NCBI GenBank assembly: GCA_964412895.1
Contig: CAYPQK010000009.1
Coordinates: 1 to 47,941 of the forward strand
Origin: CALMRE01 sp964412895
GTDB lineage: Bacteria; UBP6; UBA1177; JAKLFG01
Direction: 5' to 3'
DNA length: 47,941 nt
A model generated the notes under the pieces. That model made no database searches. It saw only the letters and a program-made list of their open reading frames with translations, and was not told the DNA's origin. Positions 8,690 through 18,700 of the stretch are shown piece after piece. Numbering within the stretch: the stretch's first letter is position 1; each line of letters begins with the position of its first letter. The position numbers were made by a program, and so were the translations under genes.

Positions 8690-11600
8690 ATGAAACGCTT
8701 TATCGTTGCCTGTATGATTGCGGCGTTGTTCTCTATCGCCTGCGAGTCCAACCGGCCCAACGGCAACGGCACCTTTACGGTCTCTCTGGAAGGTCATTCC
8801 ATCCTCAAGACCGCGACCGTTACCGTCCTCAAGGGCGAAGAGGAACTCGCCAGCACAACGACCGACGAAGCCGGTCTCTTCGAGGTAAAAGACCTCGCCA
8901 CCTCCGCGACCCTCACCGTGAAGGTCTGCGGCGGCACATTCTTCTCGGTCGCCACCGAAACCGACATTTCATTCAACGGCTGTCTCGCGGCGAAGATCCC
9001 CGTTACTCAAAGCGGGAAGGAGACCGTCTATATAGATTGGATATCCGCGCTCGCGTTCGCGTATGAATCGGATACCGCGCGCGTCGAGGTGCTTGCATAC
9101 CTCCAACTCGACAAGCAATCCGATACGAAACTCGAAGCAACCCTTACCGACTCCACGAAAATCTACCTGTGGCAACAGGCTTTCGCCCTCGTCGCCAAAG
9201 ATATCTCGGTCGCCAACAGCGTTACCCCCGAAACCTCACTCGGCACCGAAGCGCTTTTTGCCGCGCTCCTCGCCGATCTGATCGACAACAACATCATCGA
9301 CGGCTCCACGGACGCCAAATTCGGCCCCATCCTTCCGGTCGATGAAACCATTCTGCGCCAACTCATCCCGGAGGCGCTCTCGAAAGTGTCGGCCAATTTC
9401 ACCGAAGCCGATCTCGGCACATGGTCCAATCACCTCGCCGTAACGCCCGCCAAGTTCCTCGCGGGCGGCGAGGCGGACGACTCAGACATCCTCAATGACG
9501 GAGAGGATGCCGACGAAGACAGCCTCTATCCCGATTTCGACACTGTAGGGAACCCGCCCGGCATCGAGATAAAGGCCCCCGCCAACGGCGCGGTCCTCTA
9601 CAACACCGTTACCGTCAAAGCCCAACGCACCCTCGAATCGTGTCCCCTGATCGCGCTTTCCTGCACCGTGAAGAACGCCGACGCCACTTACACCAAGGAA
9701 CTCACCGATACCAACAGCAACGCCGAGGTGTTCGACGCGAGCCTCGACACTCTCGACGAAGAACTTGCCGATGGCGAATACACCCTGACCTGTACCGGCT
9801 CGAACGGCATAAAGCAAGCCGTCAAGAGCCTTAAATTCACTCTCGCCAACCACAACCCCGTTACCGTCCTAGTCTATGTCACCGATAAAATAACGGGCGT
9901 CGATTCGGTCGAAGTCTACGACACGACCGGCAAGAAGATCGCCACCCTTGAAGAAGAGTCGGGAGTCATCGAAGGCGAATTGCCGCCCGGCGAGTACACC
10001 GTTAAAGTCACCGGAGGCGACTACACCTCCGCCCTGTTCAAAGACGGGACCGGTGCGGCGAAAGTCGTTACCCTCTCCGTTCCGCTGCGCTCTCGCGCCA
10101 CCGTTGAAGTCGGGACCACCACAAAATTATATGTCACCCCCTTAACGACGATCCGCGAATACATTTACCTTGCCCTCATCGAGAAGGGCCGCACCGAAGC
10201 CGAAGCGGTACAAGACTCCTTGACCCTCTTCGAGACCCATTACCTCGAAGACCTGAATTCCTATGCCCGTCCGTTGGCCGGTCAGCCCGCCGAGAACGCC
10301 ACCCTTACATGGGTAGCGATCGCGGCGCTGGAACAACTCGCTGCCGACATCGCGGAAACGGAAGGTCTCAGCGACGGCGCGGTCCTCATGGACGACATCT
10401 TGAACGCCCTCGGGACCGACCTCATCGAACCCGACGCACTCTTTGATGGCCTCGATACTAACGAAGACCCGCTCAAGATAAAGACCTTCGCGGTCGATTC
10501 GTACCTGTTCCGGTATCATTACGCGGTGGCCCTCAAGAAGTTCATCGAGGAACAAACCGAATACACCTATCAGGATTTCCAAACCTTGATCTACAACATC
10601 GCAATGGACACCTCCGAACTCTTCCCGGCCGCCGAGGAGCCAATCGAGGTAGTCTCACAGGCCCCCGAGGTCAAAAACCTCGCCTACAAGACCGCTGCGG
10701 CCCCTACATACACCGATTATGCCGACCCCGGCACCATCCCCTATACCAAAGACTCCCTCGATCTCCGGTTCGATGTCGAACTCGGGGCGTCGGCCGCCGT
10801 CAGTACCCTCGATATCTATTTCCTCGAAACCGATCCCCTGAAACACCTCGAAGACCTCGCCGTCACAGGCTCCACTTATACCGCCGAGGGGATCGTCGTT
10901 ACCGGTGACGACGGCGAAAAGACCCTCACCCTCGATGTGGTCGATAATCAAGGGAACTACGGCCTCAAAACCGTTAAGATCGTCAAGGACGCCACGGCCC
11001 CGGTCGTCGAAGTCACCCCGCCGGTCGCCGAAGTGATCTCCGGCACCCTCTCTTTCGACTACAGTATCGCCGAAGAGAACCTCGCCGAGAAATACTACTC
11101 GATACTGCCCTCCGGCGGCTCTGCCACCGAATACCCGAATGCCGGGACCGCGCTCTCCGGGTCCATCGCGCTTTCGGAGATCCCGGCGGACGGCACCTAC
11201 ACCATTACCCTTTACGCGAAGGACAAGGCGGCCAATGTCGGCTCGCAGGGATTCACCCGGACGATAGACACCACCGCGCCCTCGGTCGGCTATACCTACG
11301 ACCCAGCCCCCAACGCCGAAGGATTCATCGCACAGACCGGCCTTACCGTCACCATGACGGCCACCGATAGAGTAGGGGCGACCCTCACCTATAAGAACAG
11401 CGTGGACGGCGGCCTTAATTGGGACTCCGACACCAACAACATCGCGGCGCTCACGCTCGCCGATCAGACGACCCACGACCTCCGGTTCAAAGTCAGCGAT
11501 GATGTCAACAACACCAGCACCGAAGAAACAAAGAGCGTCACCGTTGACACCCTCGCCCCGAAGATATGCGTTGAATACAACACAACCAGCGAGTTCGTCG

Positions 11601-14600
11601 GAACGAGTATCACCCACAAACTCACCGAGAAATACCCCAACACCTACGAACTCTATGTGAACGAAGAAAAATACAGCGACCTTAATTCCGACGGCCTCCC
11701 GCACGCGATAGACCTCTCTCCGTGGGTGGACGGGCGCTACCACTTCGTTTTTGCCGCGACCGACAAGGCGGGCAACAACCATGTCAAAGACACCGCTACA
11801 GATTGCCAGCCGCTCGATTTCTTCAAGACCCTTGACCGTACAAACCCGACCGCAGATATTCAGCTCGAAACACAAGCCACAGTTCCACAGGTGCTTGCAA
11901 ACGAAGTTTGGGCGCGCAAAGATGACTTGAGCCTAGTTTTTACTAATGTCGCCGACCCCAATCGGACCGGAACAATCAATTTCACTTATCACTATATTCT
12001 CGATAGCGACCTTGAACAGGTAATCGGTCCCACGACACAGACTAGCCAAAACATCGGGTTCAATAACCTTTCGGAAACTCTTAATTCCGACAAGCCTAAC
12101 ACCCAACACCATATCAAAGCATGGGTTGAGGACGAGAGCAATAATGCTTCTCAGCCCCCTGCTGATGTTATAGACTTCTATTTCTATGTCGATGCTATCG
12201 CCCCGGTACTTACCGTTTCGGCCGCGCCAACAGGCGCGGTGGCATCCAAACAATTCACCTACAACGCGGCTGATACCAACCTCTACAGGGTCTACTACGC
12301 CGTAAACAGCGGGAGCCAAGTCCTTTTGACCTTAAATTCCGGTGTTGACCAGACCGTTTCGTTCGCCTGCGGCGCGGGCGGCATAGCGGACGGCGTGTAC
12401 TCCTTTGACTTCTTCGCGGAAGACTATGCGGGCAACCTCACCGGACCCGTTACCCGGTCGGTAACCTTCGACTGTACTCCTCCGATCTTGAACGGCGGAG
12501 CCGACCCCTACCTCGGAACGAATCTCGAAGATGACGGCCGCTACCTGAACCAGACCGACAACATCGTTCTCTCCCTGAACGAGCCGGGAACGATCTACTA
12601 CGAATATTTCCTTTCGAGCGTTCCCTATCTTGACTGTAGCGGCAGTGCTTCTTATACCGATACCTCGAAAGTGGTCTCATGCCCTTTTGACGGCGCGGGG
12701 GCTACCGATGGCGTCTATACCATTAAGTTGTATGCGTTCGACCTCGCGGGCAATAAATCGGCCGAGTTCATCCGCACCTTCACCATCGACAACATCGCCC
12801 CCGCCTTTCCTCGCGTCACCACCTCTAAAACCGCTCCTTGGAATCCTTACACAACTTCCGGCGGCAGCACTATACAATTCACCGCGACCGACACCAATTT
12901 CAACAGTTGCGTCTATACGCTCAATAGCACCGATGTTTCTATCTTTGCGGCCAGCTCCATTACCGAGAACACTACCAAGCTCGATCTCTGGCTTAAAGGT
13001 CTCGATATGTCCTACTTCCTCGGCGACGAACAGAACAATGTGAGCGCCTATTGTACCGATCTCGCGGGGAACTCCGCGTCTCGCTCATTTACTTGGTTCT
13101 TTGATGTCACAATGCCCGTTACAACGATACTCACCACCTCCCCGGTTGTTCCCGCGCTCAAAGTGCTTAACACCTCGCCGCTCACGGTAAACCTCAAGGT
13201 GACGGACAACGGCACCACGACGGACAACACCTCGGTAATCCGCGTTTTCTGTCAGTGGTCAAGCTCTACCTCGCCGTCGTGGCAATTTTGTACCGATGGC
13301 GGCTCCTCGGGAAAGGCCGTGACCTACAACAGCGGCGACGGCAGTTATCGCGCTTCGTTCTCGGTAGCCTACAGCGTCAACAACACAACCTACAATTACC
13401 GATTCTATGCGAAAGACAAGGCGGAGAACCAAGACGCGGAAGGCGCGAACATCGGGACCTCGTTCAAATTCGACAATGTAGCGCCGCTTCTCTCCATCCT
13501 CTACGGTCAGGGAGAGTATACATACGAAACGCTGGCGACTTATGTAATCAGTTTCGACACGCCGCTTGCGCATCTTGACGGCTTGCAGGCGAAGGCGATA
13601 CAGGGGGGCGTCACCAAGGCCACCGCTAATTGCTTCGAGGGCAACCCGACGATATGTTCCAATCCATTATTCGACGATTTTATGTTCTGTACGGTCGATA
13701 ATGTATGGACCTGCGAATTCAGCGGCCTGCCGACCGATTTCAACGGCAATGTGTTTTTCAAGCCGAAAGACCTGTATGGTAACGGCAACTACGATTTCGC
13801 CAATACCAGCTCATGCGCGTTTGACGGCTCCAACCCATGTCTCAAACGCAAACTCGTTATCGACGCGGACCCTCCGAGCGTGAGCGTCACACTCGATGGC
13901 GCGAGCAATTACATAACCGCGAACGAATCGGTGATCTTCTCCCTCAACTCTTCCGGTACGATTACCTCGCGCAAATGCTCTATTGCCGCGTTTGTCGGAG
14001 TGCCGCCGGTCGTTGCCTTGACCGATGTTACCACACCGTTCGACTGTGTGGACGGAACCGTTACAATACCGTATTCTTCCATCTCGGCGCTTACAGACGG
14101 CAAATACTATGTCCGGGCGGTCGTTACCAATAACAACGGAAGCAATATTGCCACGGCTCCTTTTGTTCTCGACCGTGCCGCGCCGACCGTTACGGCTCTT
14201 TCGGCCAAGGTCAACAAGGCATACTACAACCCCGGCGATACCATAGGATTTACCTTCGACGCGCAAGACACCCTGAGCTTTATAAAGCATATCAAAATTC
14301 TAGGAGTTTTTCGGAACTATTTCGACAACACTTCTGGAACCGTCATCCTTTCAGTCGCGTCCGCTGTCAGCTTCTACGATGCCGATGTCAGCCTCGACTA
14401 TTCCTATACTTCGGTAACCGGCACCGTTCCGGCCGGAACTACCGGCGGCGACTACAAAAGTTTCAGAATAGAGGTTACCGACGCGGCCGGGAATATGCGC
14501 ACATTTACGGCAACGCCGACCAAATCCATGCGTATTAAGGAATCCGGCGAAACAACCGAAGTCGCGGTTCTTAATTCACGGACGGCCAGTCCCGGTTCCG

Positions 14601-15190
14601 ACGCGATGCGTTTTCAACTGACCCGGATGAAGATGGATACTGACGGCGGCGTAATTATAAAGAGCGCCGTTCTGACTAAAGGGGGCGTGCAAATCACCAT
14701 CGGTTCCTACACCGCAACACCGGGAAGCGGGTTCATCGAACTCTGTCCCAATGGTGACGAGTACGAACAAACCTGCGAAGGCTTTCTTCCGTCCGGAGGG
14801 ACAACGCCCTTTATCTTTTACGGCGGCACCTATACAAAAGAAACTTCGCGGCGCTTCACGGTCGATCTCCCCGAATTCAAAACCTGTTACAATAACGAGC
14901 CGACCAACCTTACCGTTTCGCGCTATTACTTCCTGCCCAAAGAGACGACCCTCGTAGTGACGGATAACTTTGGCCTTATCAAAAATCTTGCCATTACCGA
15001 TGATGTAGCACAAGGCGACTGCGTTCTGCCATCAATCAAACGCCGATACTGCGAGAAAACCGGAGGCACCTACAGGTTGTATTACTGTTCCAATCCGCTC
15101 GATGCACCGGAATCGTGTGTCGTCCACCAAAGCGGGTTGACTAAAGCCGAGTGTGACGACGGATTGAGAAGAGAAATGTTTTGGCCGTAA
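8690..15190 (+). CDS. Giant Ig-like repeat surface lipoprotein (2166 residues)
   Basis: The protein starts with a lipoprotein-type signal peptide ending in LFSIAC (Cys18). Two CNA-B/carboxypeptidase-regulatory-like beta domains each precede a helical region (about residues 25-320 and 400-660). A long array of bacterial Ig-like domains follows, with recurring signatures such as DGTYTITLYAKDKAANVG, a DxxAP linker and FxxD. The last 200 or so residues are Cys-rich. Such proteins form rods or adhesins at the cell surface. It lies within the transfer operon, so I infer a mating-pair or cell-contact adhesin. I chose ATG 8690, at the signal peptide and after GGGGG; TTG 8636 would add 18 residues. 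Codon use shifts toward A/T near 11840-12190, suggesting an inserted domain. Confidence 0.85.
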   Translation: MKRFIVACMIAALFSIACESNRPNGNGTFTVSLEGHSILKTATVTVLKGEEELASTTTDEAGLFEVKDLATSATLTVKVCGGTFFSVATETDISFNGCLAAKIPVTQSGKETVYIDWISALAFAYESDTARVEVLAYLQLDKQSDTKLEATLTDSTKIYLWQQAFALVAKDISVANSVTPETSLGTEALFAALLADLIDNNIIDGSTDAKFGPILPVDETILRQLIPEALSKVSANFTEADLGTWSNHLAVTPAKFLAGGEADDSDILNDGEDADEDSLYPDFDTVGNPPGIEIKAPANGAVLYNTVTVKAQRTLESCPLIALSCTVKNADATYTKELTDTNSNAEVFDASLDTLDEELADGEYTLTCTGSNGIKQAVKSLKFTLANHNPVTVLVYVTDKITGVDSVEVYDTTGKKIATLEEESGVIEGELPPGEYTVKVTGGDYTSALFKDGTGAAKVVTLSVPLRSRATVEVGTTTKLYVTPLTTIREYIYLALIEKGRTEAEAVQDSLTLFETHYLEDLNSYARPLAGQPAENATLTWVAIAALEQLAADIAETEGLSDGAVLMDDILNALGTDLIEPDALFDGLDTNEDPLKIKTFAVDSYLFRYHYAVALKKFIEEQTEYTYQDFQTLIYNIAMDTSELFPAAEEPIEVVSQAPEVKNLAYKTAAAPTYTDYADPGTIPYTKDSLDLRFDVELGASAAVSTLDIYFLETDPLKHLEDLAVTGSTYTAEGIVVTGDDGEKTLTLDVVDNQGNYGLKTVKIVKDATAPVVEVTPPVAEVISGTLSFDYSIAEENLAEKYYSILPSGGSATEYPNAGTALSGSIALSEIPADGTYTITLYAKDKAANVGSQGFTRTIDTTAPSVGYTYDPAPNAEGFIAQTGLTVTMTATDRVGATLTYKNSVDGGLNWDSDTNNIAALTLADQTTHDLRFKVSDDVNNTSTEETKSVTVDTLAPKICVEYNTTSEFVGTSITHKLTEKYPNTYELYVNEEKYSDLNSDGLPHAIDLSPWVDGRYHFVFAATDKAGNNHVKDTATDCQPLDFFKTLDRTNPTADIQLETQATVPQVLANEVWARKDDLSLVFTNVADPNRTGTINFTYHYILDSDLEQVIGPTTQTSQNIGFNNLSETLNSDKPNTQHHIKAWVEDESNNASQPPADVIDFYFYVDAIAPVLTVSAAPTGAVASKQFTYNAADTNLYRVYYAVNSGSQVLLTLNSGVDQTVSFACGAGGIADGVYSFDFFAEDYAGNLTGPVTRSVTFDCTPPILNGGADPYLGTNLEDDGRYLNQTDNIVLSLNEPGTIYYEYFLSSVPYLDCSGSASYTDTSKVVSCPFDGAGATDGVYTIKLYAFDLAGNKSAEFIRTFTIDNIAPAFPRVTTSKTAPWNPYTTSGGSTIQFTATDTNFNSCVYTLNSTDVSIFAASSITENTTKLDLWLKGLDMSYFLGDEQNNVSAYCTDLAGNSASRSFTWFFDVTMPVTTILTTSPVVPALKVLNTSPLTVNLKVTDNGTTTDNTSVIRVFCQWSSSTSPSWQFCTDGGSSGKAVTYNSGDGSYRASFSVAYSVNNTTYNYRFYAKDKAENQDAEGANIGTSFKFDNVAPLLSILYGQGEYTYETLATYVISFDTPLAHLDGLQAKAIQGGVTKATANCFEGNPTICSNPLFDDFMFCTVDNVWTCEFSGLPTDFNGNVFFKPKDLYGNGNYDFANTSSCAFDGSNPCLKRKLVIDADPPSVSVTLDGASNYITANESVIFSLNSSGTITSRKCSIAAFVGVPPVVALTDVTTPFDCVDGTVTIPYSSISALTDGKYYVRAVVTNNNGSNIATAPFVLDRAAPTVTALSAKVNKAYYNPGDTIGFTFDAQDTLSFIKHIKILGVFRNYFDNTSGTVILSVASAVSFYDADVSLDYSYTSVTGTVPAGTTGGDYKSFRIEVTDAAGNMRTFTATPTKSMRIKESGETTEVAVLNSRTASPGSDAMRFQLTRMKMDTDGGVIIKSAVLTKGGVQITIGSYTATPGSGFIELCPNGDEYEQTCEGFLPSGGTTPFIFYGGTYTKETSRRFTVDLPEFKTCYNNEPTNLTVSRYYFLPKETTLVVTDNFGLIKNLAITDDVAQGDCVLPSIKRRYCEKTGGTYRLYYCSNPLDAPESCVVHQSGLTKAECDDGLRREMFWP

Positions 15191-15224
15191 TCGGTGAATT
15201 ACTCGACTACCGGGAGGGGACCGC

Positions 15225-15695
15225 ATGAGCTTTATCGACAGTAATCTACTCAAAGACGAAACGGTTCTCTATCGTGCTCGTCTTCACTGGTTTTTCTTGG
15301 CGCGGGATGTTCTTGTCTGTTCTCTTCTGATGTTGCTCCTTATCGGTTTTGTGTTGTTGCCGATCTTCTTTGTCTATGATCTTCTCCTTATCAAGACAAG
15401 CGAATTCGCCGTGACCAATAAGCGCGTTATCTGTAAAACGGGAATCATAAGCAGATATTCTTTCGATACCCTGATAGCGCGCGTAGAAGGGTTCAGCGTC
15501 ACGCAAGGAGTCATCGGCAGAATGTTCGGGTTCGGCTCCATTGCCATTCGCGCTACCGGTGGCTGGCGCTACTTCTATAAGAACATTGCGGACCCCTTGG
15601 ATTTCAAAAGAGCCGTTCAGAACCAGATGGAAGTTATAGCCGCAGAAACGAAAGAGGCGAAGGACGCAGCTAAGGACACAGAGAAAAAGGCATAG
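15225..15695 (+). CDS. Membrane-anchored bacterial PH-domain protein (DUF304/YdbT-like)
   Basis: The 156-residue protein has a short N-terminal strand (LLKDETVLYRARLHW), two adjacent membrane segments (about residues 23-55) and then the bPH2 signature: FAVTNKRVICKTGIISR, a helix, and GFGSIAIRATGGW. Proteins of this family sit in the inner membrane; their exact activity is generally unknown. It lies between the two giant lipoprotein genes in the same direction, suggesting a helper role for surface display or envelope stress, which is inference. Confidence 0.85.
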   Translation: MSFIDSNLLKDETVLYRARLHWFFLARDVLVCSLLMLLLIGFVLLPIFFVYDLLLIKTSEFAVTNKRVICKTGIISRYSFDTLIARVEGFSVTQGVIGRMFGFGSIAIRATGGWRYFYKNIADPLDFKRAVQNQMEVIAAETKEAKDAAKDTEKKA

Positions 15696-15740
15696 AACAC
15701 CACCGGAAATAACAAAAGACTCTTACAGGGAGGGGACCCC

Positions 15741-18700
15741 ATGAGAACACTGATTCTTGCCATCGTTGCGGCCGTAGCCGCCGTTTCCTGCACCGTTGAC
15801 GCCTCGGCCAGCGTCCCGATCGCTTCGGTAAACCTCGCGTCGGCGGGCGACGCGCCCTACATCTCACCCGAGATAGACCTTGACCTCCCGATCTCCGCCG
15901 TGGCGGGCGACAGCCAGACCTATTCCTCGGTGGCCTTCGACGGCACCAACTACATGGTCGTCTGGCAAGACAACAGGAGCGGCATCGGTTCCGACATCTA
16001 CGCGGCCCGCGTGACCCCTACGGGCGAAATTCTCGACCCGACCGGCATTCCGGTTTCCGTCATGCCGGGCGACCAAGGCAAGCCCGATATCGCGTTCGAC
16101 GGCACCCAATACATCGTTGTGTGGGAAGACTCGGGGGACGGCGCGGCCAAGGCACTCAAGATGATGATGGGGTCCACCACCGAGAACGATGTCGTCTACA
16201 CGACCATCGGGACCGATGGCACCGTGGGCGAAGAGGTACGGGTAACCCCCATTGATACCGTGAGCCAACAACGACCCCGCATAGCGTGTACCTCTGCGGG
16301 CCTGTGTCTGGTCGTGTGGTACGATAAGCCGGGCGTAGGTGTGAGCTACAACATATACGGCCGCCATGTGACCGCCTCCGGCGTCGTTGACGCCGCCGAT
16401 CTCGCTCTCTACACCGGGGACTACGATCAGCGGACCCCCGATGTCGCCGCGAAGACGGGGCTCTTCGCCGTTGTGTGGGAAGACGGTCGTAATGGAGAAA
16501 GCGACATTTACGGCCTCACCGTGACGACCGAAGAGACCCCGACGATCTCGATCAGTTTCCCGATCTCTGCGGCGTCATCGTCGCAACAGACCCAACCGGC
16601 CATAGCGACCAACGGGACCGATTTCATGGTGGCCTACGAAGATACCCGGAGCGGAAGCACCGATATCTACGCGGCAAAGATCGAAGCCGACTACGATGTA
16701 ACCGAATACCATGTGACCAGCTCAATCGCCGAGGAGCGTACCCCCTCGATAGCATGGGACGGCACCTACTACCTGATCTCCTATGCCGACACCCGCAACG
16801 GCGACTCCGACATCTACGGTACTCGGATCGGCAACGACGGCGGCATCTACGACATTTCCGGTTTCTTTATCTGTAACACCAGCGCCTATCAATCGGACCC
16901 CTCCATTGTCCGGGGCGTCTCGAACTATCTGGTGACATGGACCGATACCCGGAACGGCGACGACAACGAAGACATCTACGGCGCGTTGGTAGTGACCGCC
17001 GGCGGAACCCCGGCCGTCACCCCTGCGGGTGGCGAACCTATCTCGCTGGCGGCGAACGGCCAGTATCATCCCCAAGTCTCGCTCCTCGGTGGTACATACC
17101 TGATCGTATGGGAAGACCACCGCGCGGCCGACGCGAACATCTACGCGGTGCGGGCCGACAGCGAAGGCAACATCCTTGACGGCTCCCCCATAGTGGTGAC
17201 CGCCGAAGCGGGCGACCAACTGAAACCGGTCGTCTCGACCGCCGGGACCTCGTGGCTGGTCGCTTGGGAGGACCGCGCGGGAGCCGACGCCAATATCCGG
17301 GCCCGCCGCATTTCGAGCGGCGGCGGCGTCTATGCGATCTTCAATATCAATGCGGACGCTTCCGATCAGCAGAACCCCACCATAACGGCCAACGGAACCG
17401 ACTACCTCATAGCGTGGGAAGACTACGGCGCCGGTAACGCCGACATCTACGCGGCCCGCGTGACCGGGGCCGGTAGCCTCCTCGATGCGACCCCCATTGA
17501 AGTGTCGGCGAACCCCACGGCCGAATTTGCCCCCTCCTGCGCCTACTACGACGGGAATTACCTCTGTTTATGGTCCGACCGGCGCGGCGGGGTCAACAAC
17601 GACATCTACGGCGCGCGTCTCGACGGCGACGGGGCGATCTACGACTCCATCGGCCGCCTGATCTACGACGGGACCGGTGAACAGTTGAACCCACATGTCG
17701 CGGCGGCCGAAGCGGGCTGGTTCGTCTCTTGGGAAAACTACGATGCACTGACCGCCGATGTCGCCGGGATGTTCCTCGATGCCGGGTTAGATCCTCTCAC
17801 GGCGGACCCGGCCGCCTACGCCGAAGGTCAATACGCACAAAGCCTCCCCCGCGCCGCCTTCGACGGCTCCGGTATGGTACTCGCGTACCAAGCAGTATCT
17901 CTTAACGGCGGCTATCTCGTGACCTCCCTACACGGTGCCGAAGTCGCTCTCGACGGAACGGCGGCAACGGCGTTCGACATAGCCAACAGCCCCAACAACG
18001 CGGAAGAGATCGACTTGGCCCTCAAGACCGCGAACGGGACCGGCCTGATGGTTTATCAGACCTACGACCCGGCTCCTGAATACCGCTCCTACCGGGTTCG
18101 GGCGGTCCAGTATTATCGCGGCAACTCCGGCGATACCTGCGACGCCGACGAACAATGCGGATCGGGCAACTGCGCAGGAGGCTACTGTTGCGGTACGGCC
18201 GCCTGCGATGCGCCCGGCGTCTGTCATGTCACGACCGGCTACACCTGCACCGATACGGGCGAATGCGTATATCCCACGGCGGAGGTCGGGGCCGCCTGCG
18301 GCGACCAGACCGAAGACGCCTGCGATCTGCCCAACACCTGCGACGGGGCGCAAAACTGCCTTGATAACCGGGTCGAAGCCGGGACCACCTGCCGCATAGC
18401 GGCGGGCGACTGCGACACGGCCGAAGAATGCGACGGCACCAACACGGCCTGCCCCGACGACCTCAAGCATGGGGACGAAACGGTCTGCCGTAACGGTATA
18501 GAGGTCTGCAACTACCCCGAGACCTGCGACGGGACGAACGACGATTGCCCCCCCGACATCAAATCTATCGGTCCTTGCCGCCCGGCCGCCGGGATTTGCG
18601 ACACGGCCGAAAATTGCGATGGCGAGGGCAACGACTGCCCCGAAGACCTTTTCGTCGGTCTAGGGACCGAATGCCGCGTCTCAGCGGGTGCCTGCGACCC

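Noticed and set aside
10655..11875. 406-codon minus-strand frame inside the giant lipoprotein gene
   Set aside because: It mirrors the codon pattern of the clearly real + strand gene (lipobox, Ig repeats) and has no ribosome site.
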